Assembly: GCF_000062885.1 (NCBI RefSeq)
Contig: NC_009142.1
Coordinates: forward strand, 2,655,584 to 2,719,583
Origin: Saccharopolyspora erythraea NRRL 2338
GTDB taxonomy: Bacteria; Actinomycetota; Actinomycetes; Mycobacteriales; Pseudonocardiaceae
DNA length: 64,000 bases
Direction of reading: 5' to 3'
Position 1 is the stretch's first letter; each line of letters opens with the position of its first letter. The translations under genes were made by a program, and so were the position numbers. Shown here in pieces: positions 16,720-26,453 of this stretch. Under the pieces are notes generated by a model. That model did not search any database. It saw only the letters and a program-made list of their open reading frames with translations, and was not told the DNA's origin.

Positions 16720-16904
16720 TCGCCGCCCTTCTGGATGTATGAGCGCACGAACTCGACCGCGTTCTCCTCCAGGACCCCGTCGATCTCGTCCAGCAGCTCA
16801 TCTGTGTCGTCGCCGACGGTGGTGTCCCGCGCTCGGCCGGCCGGCGCCGGCTCGGGCGGCTCGTCGTCCTCACGGCCGTGGCGCTTGGGCTTCTCCTGGC
16901 GCAT
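16716..16904 (-). CDS. pup: Prokaryotic ubiquitin-like protein (Pup), orphan or paralogous copy
   Basis: A 62-residue protein with the Pup hallmarks: an acidic, disordered N-terminal half followed by a conserved helix region TDELLDEIDGVLEEN and the C-terminal FVRSYIQKGGE. It ends in Gly-Gly-Glu, so it would not need Dop deamidation before PafA ligates it to lysines of target proteins, marking them for the mycobacterial-type proteasome. Pup genes normally stand between dop and prcBA. Here the gene is coupled by an ATGA overlap to a phosphoribosyltransferase inside a stress island, so it is either a paralogue or a relocated gene. ATG 16904 is preceded by GGGAGGGA; a longer frame upstream lacks support. 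Confidence 0.93.
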   Translation of the reverse strand: MRQEKPKRHGREDDEPPEPAPAGRARDTTVGDDTDELLDEIDGVLEENAVEFVRSYIQKGGE

Positions 16905-17101
16905 TGATCCCTCCCGAGTGCGGATCGGCCACGGCCGAATGGTCGCGACGGCGATCGGGCATGGACAGGGCACTTCGTCACCACGGGGCGCTCGCACTGC
17001 GAGGCCTTCGAACCGTCATACCCGGCGGCCACGGGGCCGGTGTGGAACGCCTCCATCGTTCTCACCCCCGTGCCTCACGTCGAGGAGCATCGAGCCAAGC
17101 G

Positions 17102-17115
17102 GGGACCAAGGACTC
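17102..17115. promoter_or_regulatory. Candidate DosR/OsdR-type box
   Basis: GGGACCAAGGACTC matches GGGACC-NN-GGTCCC at 10 of 12 positions. It lies 60 bp before the SHOCT-domain gene and about 200 bp before the divergent Pup gene. Suggestive but not decisive. Confidence 0.28.
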
Positions 17116-17174
17116 TGGTGCTCAGGAGCGGTGCACTCGAGTCTCTGCATCACAGGCGTCGAAGGTTGGTCGCG

Positions 17175-17426
17175 ATGATGTGGGGTTGTGGGCCCGGCTC
17201 GGCGTGGATGATGTTCGTGCCGGTGATCTGGCTCGTGCTGCTTGGCTTGATCGTGTGGGCTGTTGTCGTGTTGACCCGGGGCGGGGGCCGGTGGCATGAC
17301 CGGCAAGACCGCCCGGACACACCCGAGGACATTCTGCGACGGCGGTTCGCAGCTGGAGAGATCGACGCGGACGCCTTTCGGCAGGCGCGAGAATCATTGG
17401 CCGAGCGGCGTCCGGGATCTTCGTGA
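17175..17426 (+). CDS. Single-pass membrane protein with SHOCT domain
   Basis: An 83-residue protein: one membrane helix near residues 8-34 (MMFVPVIWLVLLGLIVWAV) and a C-terminal SHOCT motif (PEDILRRRFAAGEIDADAF, then an amphipathic tail). SHOCT helices are short oligomerisation modules; the partner is not known. Start is one of two adjacent ATG codons at 17175/17178, with a weak GAAGG upstream. The stop overlaps the start of the next gene (TGATG), giving a two-gene operon of small envelope proteins. Confidence 0.75.
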   Translation: MMWGCGPGSAWMMFVPVIWLVLLGLIVWAVVVLTRGGGRWHDRQDRPDTPEDILRRRFAAGEIDADAFRQARESLAERRPGSS

Positions 17427-18106
17427 TGACCGTACCCGGTGACCGTTGGTTCCCAGCGTCCGTGCTGGTCCTCGCCATTGCGGCTCTGATCGCCTCGATC
17501 GTCTGGGTGGCAGGCGGCGAAGGCCTGCGCGGGTCGCTCGATGGGCCCTGCTGGAGCGGAACGCCCATGACACCAGGCCCAGGTGGGATTGTGCCGAACA
17601 CGCCAGGAGATGGACCAGTGCGCTCCTTCGACGACGCTCGCCGGGCCGCGGACCGGTTCGCACAGCAAAGGGGACTGAGCACCGGGGAGATCATGCAGTT
17701 CAGCGACGGCTACTACGCCGAGCTCCTGGACCCGCACGGCCGTGGCGCCACCGAGATCCTCATCGACCCCACCAGCGGCTTCGTCCGACTGGAGATGGGC
17801 CCGGCAATGATGTGGAACACCACGTACGGGATGATGGCCACTACGCCGCAATCCAGCTTGTCGTCGGTGAGCCCCGACCAAGCGCTGCGGATCGCCGATC
17901 GATGGCTGGCCCAGAACTTTCCCGGCCTGCACGCCGCCGACCCAACTGCGTTCCCCGGCTATTACACTCTGCACACCCTCCGCGGTGATCAGGTCGTCGG
18001 AATGATGTCGGTGAACACGCAGACGGCAGCAGTCTGGTATCACACCTGGCACGGGCAGTTCGTCGCGATGCAGGAAGCTCCTGCCGTGTCCAGCACACCT
18101 GGGTAG
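17426..18106 (+). CDS. Membrane-anchored extracytoplasmic protein of unknown function
   Basis: About 226 residues. One hydrophobic helix (FPASVLVLAIAALIASIVWVAGG, described in pieces as residues 9-31) anchors a presumably exported domain. That domain contains a Met-, Tyr- and Trp-rich stretch (MMWNTTYGMMATT) and a helix-strand repeat pattern SPDQALRIADRWLAQNFP plus GDQVVGMMSVN that resembles PepSY-like folds. Met- and His-rich surface segments could bind copper, but no firm motif is present. Translation starts at a TGATG overlap with the SHOCT gene (GTG 17423 is an alternative). Confidence 0.7.
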   Translation: MTVPGDRWFPASVLVLAIAALIASIVWVAGGEGLRGSLDGPCWSGTPMTPGPGGIVPNTPGDGPVRSFDDARRAADRFAQQRGLSTGEIMQFSDGYYAELLDPHGRGATEILIDPTSGFVRLEMGPAMMWNTTYGMMATTPQSSLSSVSPDQALRIADRWLAQNFPGLHAADPTAFPGYYTLHTLRGDQVVGMMSVNTQTAAVWYHTWHGQFVAMQEAPAVSSTPG

Positions 18107-18556
18107 AGGCCCCGCGGAGTACGTGCTCATGGGCCACGCGCGTGGATTTGGCCATCAACAGCAACAGCATCGGGTCTGCCTCGTTCGTCGTACGAGTCAT
18201 CGGCTTCACGCCACAGCCGCACCCGGCCGTTTCCGGCGGTACGGCGACGTGTGCCTGGCGAGCGAGAAACCAGGGCCGACAAGGTTCGCGTTGGTCGTAG
18301 ACAGGCATTGCGGTGGCGATCACCTGCGCGCAACGGGGAAGACCGCGCCACCGACGCCGGATCTCGACGGTGTGCCAGCGGTTCGGCTGTTCCAGCCGCG
18401 AGCCCCGGCACCCCGGCCTCGCGCGGATTGAGGACGCAAACGACCGAGATCCTCTCGCCAGGTCGAACAGGAAACGTCCCCTGCACTCGGTGTGCCCGAC
18501 GGTCGTGCGCGCTCCACCATGGACCCGTCGCGTGCGATGGATGGAGGCGGAGGGCC
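18107..18556. other. 450-bp stretch without a convincing gene
   Basis: Open frames exist on both strands but none has a ribosome binding site or recognisable domain. The start of the following USP gene is placed at GTG 18557 because the frame upstream of it reads as low-complexity Arg/Ala/Pro. The promoter of the USP gene is expected in the last 150 bp; I see no clear dyad there. Confidence 0.5.
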
Positions 18557-19444
18557 GTGGCGGGACGCAAGCCGGTCGTCGTGGGATTCGACCGTTCCAC
18601 GCGGTCACGCGAGGCCGCCGCCTGGGCGGCGCGGGAGGCGTCGAGCAGGCGACTCCCGCTGCTGCTCACTCACGCGGTCGGGTGGCCGTTCGTGGCGCAG
18701 GCACCCATCCGGGTGGCTGCCGACAACCGTGTTCGGGAACCGCTGCGCGAGATCCTGGAACGCGAACTGGAGCAGATGGTCGCCGCGTGCGAGGAGGTCT
18801 ATCCCGGGCTCGAGGTGCGCGGCGAGCTCGCGTTCGGGGACCCGGTCGAGGTGCTCAGGCGCTTGGCGTCCGATGCGGAACTGCTCGTGCTGGGTGGTCC
18901 GCGTGTCGAGGACGACCTGAGCTTCGTGGGTTCGACCTCGGCCGAACTGCTGTCCCACCGCTCGGGCGTTCCGGTTGTGGTGGTCCGGGGAGGCCGGGTA
19001 CAGCCGGCCTCGTCGGCGCCTGTCGTGGTCGGTGTCGACGGATCGGCGAACAGCGCGCTCGCGATCGGATTCGCATATGACTTCGCCTCCCGCCATGGCG
19101 CCGAGCTGGTGGCCGTGCACGGGTGGAGCGACCTGCTCCCGGATCCGTTCGTGCGGGTGCCGGACTGGGATCGCGTCCGCGAAGACGCACGCACCCAGGC
19201 CGAGGAACTCCTCGCAGAGTCGGTCGCGGGGTGGGCCGAGCGGTATCCCGATGTCTCGGTGCGTCGGGTGTTGACGCCGGACAAGCCTGCTGACGCGCTG
19301 CTGGAGCAGGCCGGGCAGGCGGGTCTGCTGGTCGTGGGTAGCCACGGCCGCGGTCCCGTCCGGCGCACGTTGCTCGGTTCGGTGAGTCACGCCGTGGTCA
19401 ACAGGTCTCCGTGCCCGGTCGCGGTGCTACGCGCACCGAAGTGA
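18557..19444 (+). CDS. Universal stress protein, tandem domains
   Basis: A 295-residue double UspA protein. Domain 1 (VVVGFDRSTRSR, with a degenerate end LVLGGPRVEDDLSFVGS and SGVPVVVVR) lacks the full glycine-rich ATP loop, so it probably does not bind ATP. Domain 2 is complete (VVVGVDGSANS; VVGSHGRGPVRR, LLGSVSHAVVNRSPCPVAVLR). GTG 18557 follows GGAGGCGGAGGG. Convergent with the next USP gene, 10 bp between stops. The loss of the ATP pattern in one half suggests a regulatory or structural role for that half (inference). Confidence 0.91.
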   Translation: MAGRKPVVVGFDRSTRSREAAAWAAREASSRRLPLLLTHAVGWPFVAQAPIRVAADNRVREPLREILERELEQMVAACEEVYPGLEVRGELAFGDPVEVLRRLASDAELLVLGGPRVEDDLSFVGSTSAELLSHRSGVPVVVVRGGRVQPASSAPVVVGVDGSANSALAIGFAYDFASRHGAELVAVHGWSDLLPDPFVRVPDWDRVREDARTQAEELLAESVAGWAERYPDVSVRRVLTPDKPADALLEQAGQAGLLVVGSHGRGPVRRTLLGSVSHAVVNRSPCPVAVLRAPK

Positions 19445-19454
19445 GGCTCTGGCT

Positions 19455-20270
19455 CTACGGCATGCGCACGACGGCCACCGGGCACGGCGCGTGGTGCAGC
19501 ACTCCGGAGGCCACCGAGCCCAGGAACAGTGTTTCGAAGCCCCCGCGACCGCGGTGTCCCACGACGAGCAGCCGCGCGTCACGAGCGGCGTTGGTCAGTG
19601 CCGCGACCGGATGCTCGTGTAGGACGACTTCCCGTGTCCGGACCTGCGGGTGCTGCTCGCGTAGCTGTGCGGTCTGTTCGGTCACCGAGCGTTCGACCTC
19701 CCGCTGGACCTGCTCCGGGTCAGGAGCCGGGATCAGTTCCGTGAGCAGCCCCTCCTCGTGCCATGCCTGCAGCACTACCAGCTCGGCGCTCGTCCGGGCT
19801 GCGGATTCGAAGGCGAACTCGAGTGCTCGCGTGCTGGAGGCTGAACCGTCGACTCCGACGACGACGGGGCCGACGGAGGTCGGGATACTCCTGCGTACGA
19901 CGACCACTGGACAAGCGGCGTGAGTGGCCACCGCCGTGCTCACACCACCGAGCAGGGCGTCGGTGAAGCCGCCGTGGCCTCGGGCGCCCAGGACGAGCAT
20001 CTGGGCGTGTTCGCTCCGGCGCAGCAGTTCCTCGACTGGATGGCCCTCGGCGACCTCGGACACGACCTCGATGCCGGGTTCCTGCGCGGTGCAGGCCCGA
20101 GCCGCCTTCTGCACCGCCTGCTGGGCATACTCCGCCCGGGCGGGATCGTCGTTGACGAGCAACAGGGTCAGGCGGGCGTGTCGCCTCGCCGCCTCCGAAG
20201 TGGCCCACCGGACGGCTTTGAGGGCGTCGTCGGAGCCGTCGACCCCGGCGATGACTGGTCGGTCCGTCAT
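19455..20270 (-). CDS. Universal stress protein, tandem domains
   Basis: A 271-residue double UspA protein: VIAGVDGSDDAL with LVLGARGHGGFTD, LLGGVSTAVATHAACPVVVVR in domain 1; PVVVGVDGSASS with VVGHRGRGGFET, LFLGSVASGVLHHAPCPVAVVR in domain 2. Both ATP loops look intact. ATG 20270 overlaps the stop of the USP gene before it by four bases (ATGA) and is preceded by GAGGAGGAAGG, which lies inside the upstream gene. The pair forms a two-gene USP operon, with the CtpF-like ATPase gene also upstream on this strand after a 98-bp gap. Confidence 0.92.
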   Translation of the reverse strand: MTDRPVIAGVDGSDDALKAVRWATSEAARRHARLTLLLVNDDPARAEYAQQAVQKAARACTAQEPGIEVVSEVAEGHPVEELLRRSEHAQMLVLGARGHGGFTDALLGGVSTAVATHAACPVVVVRRSIPTSVGPVVVGVDGSASSTRALEFAFESAARTSAELVVLQAWHEEGLLTELIPAPDPEQVQREVERSVTEQTAQLREQHPQVRTREVVLHEHPVAALTNAARDARLLVVGHRGRGGFETLFLGSVASGVLHHAPCPVAVVRMP

Positions 20271-21106
20271 CCTTCCTCCTCCTCGGCTACTCCGCCGCGG
20301 AGCACGGCCACCGGGCACGATGCGTGGTGGAGGACGCCTGCGGCGACCGAGCCGAGCATCAGCCCGGCGAATCCTCCTCGCCCACGGTGGCCGACGACCA
20401 GCAGCCGCGCATCACGAGCCACGTCGACGAGTTCGGCCACCGGATGTCCTCGCGGCGTGCTCCTGCGGACCGCGACGTCGGGGTACTGCTCGGTCCGGCC
20501 GTGCAGTCCGTCGGAGAGCTCGCGCTGGGCTTCTTCCCGCAGCGCGATCGCCTCGAAGTTCAGCGTGGGCACGCTCGGGGCGTATCCGACGTCCGGCCAC
20601 ACCCGCACCGCGACCAGCCCGGTGCCGTAGCGGTGGGCGGCGTCGAGGGCGAACCCCAAGGCAAGACGGCTCTGCGGTGAGTTGTCGAGCCCGACGACCA
20701 CAGGACCTGCGGTCGGGCGCCCTCGCACCACGACGACCGGGCCGTGCGCGTGGGTGGCGACCTTGGTGCTGACCGAACCGAGCAGTACCGCGCTCAGACT
20801 GCTTCGCCTGCGCGGTCCCACCACCGTGAGCTGCGCGTCGCCGGACGCGCTGACCAGTTCCTCGGCCGGATTGCCGTGCGGGATCCGCACCGAGATGTCC
20901 AGTACGGGGTGGCGACTCCTCAGCCGGCCCGCGAGCTCAGCGAGCGCCGCGGATGCTTCGGCTTCCTCGGCCGGACCGCGGATGACCCGGATGAGGCACA
21001 GGTTCTGCGCTCGGCGCAGCACGGCCTCGTCGGCGGCCCACGCCGCGGCGTCGGCGGAGTCCGCCGATCCGTCCATCCCCGCCACCAGGCGCGCCTCGAC
21101 CCCCAT
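20267..21106 (-). CDS. Universal stress protein, tandem domains
   Basis: A 279-residue double UspA protein. Domain 1 starts LVAGMDGSADS and has a weakened loop (VVGPRRRSSLSA, LLGSVSTKVATHAHGPVVVVR). Domain 2 starts PVVVGLDNSPQS and ends VVGHRGRGGFAG, LMLGSVAAGVLHHASCPVAVLR. It ends in an acidic EEEEG tail. ATG 21106 follows a GGGGGTGGG tract. The gene lies 98 bp downstream of the CtpF-like ATPase gene on the same strand, mirroring the M. tuberculosis pair Rv1996 (double USP) and Rv1997 (ctpF). Confidence 0.92.
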   Translation of the reverse strand: MGVEARLVAGMDGSADSADAAAWAADEAVLRRAQNLCLIRVIRGPAEEAEASAALAELAGRLRSRHPVLDISVRIPHGNPAEELVSASGDAQLTVVGPRRRSSLSAVLLGSVSTKVATHAHGPVVVVRGRPTAGPVVVGLDNSPQSRLALGFALDAAHRYGTGLVAVRVWPDVGYAPSVPTLNFEAIALREEAQRELSDGLHGRTEQYPDVAVRRSTPRGHPVAELVDVARDARLLVVGHRGRGGFAGLMLGSVAAGVLHHASCPVAVLRGGVAEEEEG

Positions 21107-21204
21107 CGACCCACCCCCATGGGAACGCTGTGTGCGCCGCTATCAGTACTGGGGCGGGCGCGCGCCGGGTACGGCCGCTTGGCCCTTGCGCCCGGGCTGC
21201 CCGG

Positions 21205-23919
<2,715 letters not shown>

Positions 23920-24227
23920 CAGGTCACCTCGTCGCGCGCGATGCCGGCCCGGTACCTACGGAGAGCGGCGTTCGGGACATGGTGGCAGCTGCGGGCGCAT
24001 CGACTCATCAACGTCCCCTGAGCTGAGGTGGTGTTCCTATCCTGCCCGCGCCGCACGCCAGTGGCCAGGGACCGACGTCATGCCGGGCGGGGGCCTGCGG
24101 CTGGCCGAATCGGGAGCGCCGGCGTCCACACATCGGAAGCTTTGGGCCCTCGACAAGCACTTCTCGGTTCGTGTGCTTCACCGCTCGTTTCAGAATGATC
24201 GGCGTGTATGACAGTGGTGGTTGGTGC
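23920..24227. promoter_or_regulatory. Upstream region of the CtpF-like gene
   Basis: About 300 bp without a gene. It contains TTCGGGACATGG at 23971, the left half of a DosR-like dyad with a poor right half, and a second half-site-like GTCCCC about 40 bp further upstream. It should hold the promoter of the P-type ATPase operon. No convincing open frame. Confidence 0.3.
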
Positions 24228-24438
24228 ATGGTCGTGGTGATCGAGGAGTTGGTGCCAGCGGGGTGTGGTCCCGGGTGCAGCCGTTGCTTCCGGCGCGTAC
24301 GGCTCGTCGACGTCGGTAGCCGGGCCGCTTGCCGGTGTTCAAGACCAGGATCACTGGCGGGAGCTGCCCCACGACGGGGCTGAGCAGTCCGAAGCCGCGC
24401 CGGGTGCCTGCCCGCAGCACCCCTGGAAGCCTGAATGA
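24228..24438 (+). pseudogene. Eroded IS5-type transposase N-terminus
   Basis: Read with one frameshift and one stop, this stretch gives EELVPAG / VWSRVQPLLPARTARRRR / stop (24317) / PGRLP, and further on DHWRELPHDG. This is the pattern of IS5/IS4-type transposase N-termini: a helix ending in W-x-x-xxPLLP, an Arg-rich PGRxP segment, and a TGIxWRxLPxxxG block. The rest of the transposase and the terminal repeats are absent. It marks the boundary between the stress island and the envelope redox operon and suggests past insertion or rearrangement. Recognition rests on short motifs. Confidence 0.5.
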
Positions 24439-24592
24439 ACAGCATCCGTGCGCTGTCCCGCACGAGGCAGGTGCTCAGCCACTCCGCAACAAACCCGAGG
24501 GTGAACCCGGCCAGCAGCAGTATCCGCTCGTCGTCGAACAACGGACCTCCGAACCGCACCGCGGGCGGGCCTGCGGACGCCCTGGGCCGGGC
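24439..24592 (-). other. Short minus-strand fragment, possibly decayed membrane gene
   Basis: Minus-strand frame contains a hydrophobic segment (FDDERILLLAGFTLGFVAEW, near 24460-24560) but no start, ribosome binding site or homologous family I can name. It could be the remnant of a membrane gene that once followed the DsbA-like gene. Not a supported gene. Confidence 0.2.
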
Positions 24593-25303
24593 TCACCTCG
24601 CCAGGATGCCGTCGATCTCCGTGCGGAACTGCTTGGAGACCTCGTCGTAGGTCCGCCCCGAAGGCTCGAACAGCTCGCCGTTGATGAAGAAGGTCGGGGT
24701 CCCGTTCACTCCGGCCTTCGCCCCGTCCGACCGGTCCTGCTCGATCTTGGACATGACCTGCGGGGAGGCCATGTCGCGGTGGAACCGCTCCAGGTCCAGG
24801 CCGATCCGCATCGCGAACTCGTCGAACCGCGCCCGCGCCGCCGAGACGTCCTGACTGATGCTGCTCCCGTCTGCGGCCACCGCCCACGACTCGTAGCCGT
24901 CGTAGAGCGCGTGGTACATCTCCCGGTACTTGCCCTGCATCGCCGCGGCTTCCGCGGCCTTGGCCGCCGGCACCGCCAGTGCGTGCACCGGCAGCGGGAA
25001 GTCCCGCGTGACGAAGTCGATCCTGCCGGTGTAGTCCTGCTCCAGCTGCTTGATCACGTTGTCGTAGTAGGAGGCGCACGACGGGCACTGGTAGTCCAGG
25101 AACTCGACCACGGTGACTTTCTCGCCCGGTGCCTCGGTGAGGGTGTTGCTCCCGGGCTTGCGCAGGCTCGCGCCCGACGCGGTGCCGGGTCCGGCGCCGT
25201 GCAACAGCAGCACCCCGCCGATCACGCACACCGCGACGAGCACCACCACGGCCGTGAGAACGGCGTTGATCGAGATTCCGCGCTTCGCGTACTTCTTCGA
25301 CAT
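24593..25303 (-). CDS. DsbA-like thiol:disulfide oxidoreductase, membrane-anchored
   Basis: About 236 residues. Basic N-terminus, one membrane helix (residues about 14-36) and an extracytoplasmic thioredoxin-fold domain of the DsbA/Thioredoxin_4 type. The active site is CPSC (within FLDYQCPSCASYY) and the cis-proline loop reads GVNGTPTFFING. It should oxidise or isomerise cysteines of exported proteins. It closes the seven-gene operon; the Cys pairs in the beta-propeller protein and the Rieske protein of the same operon are possible clients (inference). No VKOR-type partner is visible nearby. ATG 25303 or GTG 25306 can serve as start. Confidence 0.9.
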   Translation of the reverse strand: MSKKYAKRGISINAVLTAVVVLVAVCVIGGVLLLHGAGPGTASGASLRKPGSNTLTEAPGEKVTVVEFLDYQCPSCASYYDNVIKQLEQDYTGRIDFVTRDFPLPVHALAVPAAKAAEAAAMQGKYREMYHALYDGYESWAVAADGSSISQDVSAARARFDEFAMRIGLDLERFHRDMASPQVMSKIEQDRSDGAKAGVNGTPTFFINGELFEPSGRTYDEVSKQFRTEIDGILAR

Positions 25304-25400
25304 CACTCACCACAGTTCGCCAGCTCCGAATGGAGCGCGGGAGGTCCGCGCGGCGCCGGATGGCCTCACCCGGCATCGCGCGGACCCGTTGACATGCGGG

Positions 25401-25829
25401 TCAGGCCGACCCGGTGCGCACCGTTCCTTGCTGATCGAGGTGCACCTGCACCGGAGCGAGCGGCTCCTCGGCGGGGCCGTTGAGCACCTCCCCGGTCGCG
25501 GAGTCGAACTTCGCGCCGTGGCAAGGGCAGTGCAGTTCGGCCTGCGCGACCGAGACCGGGCAGCCCTTGTGCGTGCAGGCGGCCTTGAACGCGCGAACCG
25601 TGCCCGGCTGCGGCTGCGCGACGATGATCTGCTCGTTGTCCGGGCCGGTCACCGAGACCGCGCCGCCGACGGGAATGCCGGACAGCTTCGTCAGAGCCGC
25701 AGCCTCCGGACCCGAGGCCGGCGGCGTGTCCTCCGCCGAGCCGCAGGACGCGAGCGCGAAAACCCCGACACCGCCCGCCGCGCTCACGATCACATCGCGG
25801 CGCCCGAGGACGTTCTTCGCGTTCTCCAT
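25401..25829 (-). CDS. Exported Rieske [2Fe-2S] protein
   Basis: A 142-residue Rieske protein with an N-terminal export signal: GRRDVIVSAAGGVGVFALAS with a twin Arg, then CGS resembling a lipobox, so a Tat-exported lipoprotein is likely. The cluster motif is CTHKGC and CPCHG (C-T-H-x-G-C, then C-x-C-H-G), complete. It is short and free-standing, without the transmembrane anchor of a cytochrome bc1 subunit, so it is probably an electron carrier at the outer face of the membrane. GGAGGAGA precedes ATG 25829. Located between the DUF2231 and DsbA-like genes in one operon. Confidence 0.92.
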   Translation of the reverse strand: MENAKNVLGRRDVIVSAAGGVGVFALASCGSAEDTPPASGPEAAALTKLSGIPVGGAVSVTGPDNEQIIVAQPQPGTVRAFKAACTHKGCPVSVAQAELHCPCHGAKFDSATGEVLNGPAEEPLAPVQVHLDQQGTVRTGSA

Positions 25830-25854
25830 GTCTTCTCCTCCGTTGTCGTGTCCG

Positions 25855-26442
25855 TTACCGGCCGGCGGCGGTGCCGGTCCACACCGCACTGGCTCCCGAC
25901 TCTCCGACCAGGTAGATCTGGGTGACCGATCCGGCGCTGAGCGCGAGCGCGCCGACCACCGCCACTACGGCGACGCCGCGCCGCAGCATCGATCGAAGCT
26001 CCCGACTCTTCCGCCGCTCCCATGTGTCCAGGCCAAACACCAGCAGCGCCCACGCCGCCAGCCCGGTGATCCAGATCAGCAGTCCTTCGGCCAGTTCCTC
26101 GTGCTCTTCGATGAGCGGGGTGAACCGCACTTGCCCGGACAGCCACTCCCCGGATTCGGTGGAGAGTGGAACCGTCGCCAGCGCTACCAGCGCCAGCGCC
26201 GGGGTGAACCAGCTCAGCTTCCGTCGTGCCGCGGGCCAGATCGCGGAAAGCACAAGCGCGAGCGACGCCAGCGGGATGAGCACCACCGGGACGTGCACGA
26301 TCAGGGGGTGGGCGGGCAGTCCGCCGATCGTGGCCGGTCCGAGCCCGGAAGGGGTTCCTCGCGCGGAGGCTGAGGGCGTGACCACCTGGGCCTTGGCGGC
26401 GGAGAGCAGTGTCGTGGCCGCGTATTCGGCGGGACTGCGCAT
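25855..26442 (-). CDS. DUF2231 family membrane protein
   Basis: A 195-residue membrane protein with four predicted helices. The DUF2231 signature GLPAHPLIVHVPVVLIPLA lies at residues 41-59; the two His of HPLIVH suit haem ligation and the domain is often found with cytochromes or Rieske proteins. A second conserved segment is EEHEELAEGLLIWITGLAA. The N-terminal 40 residues are Ala/Thr-rich and exposed. The gene ends 25 bp before the Rieske gene and starts 11 bp after the transglycosylase gene, so co-expression is near certain. A redox role with the Rieske protein is inference. Confidence 0.82.
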   Translation of the reverse strand: MRSPAEYAATTLLSAAKAQVVTPSASARGTPSGLGPATIGGLPAHPLIVHVPVVLIPLASLALVLSAIWPAARRKLSWFTPALALVALATVPLSTESGEWLSGQVRFTPLIEEHEELAEGLLIWITGLAAWALLVFGLDTWERRKSRELRSMLRRGVAVVAVVGALALSAGSVTQIYLVGESGASAVWTGTAAGR

Positions 26443-26453
26443 ATCGAGTCACC

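Noticed and set aside
18310-18340. TTGCG...CGCAA pair near 18.3 kb as a further copy of the repeated element
   Set aside because: The spacer is over twice as long as in the other copies and flanks do not match; likely chance.
18127-18669. Possible small gene on the minus strand between 18.1 and 18.7 kb
   Set aside because: No ribosome binding site, overlaps the start of a secure USP gene, no recognisable family.
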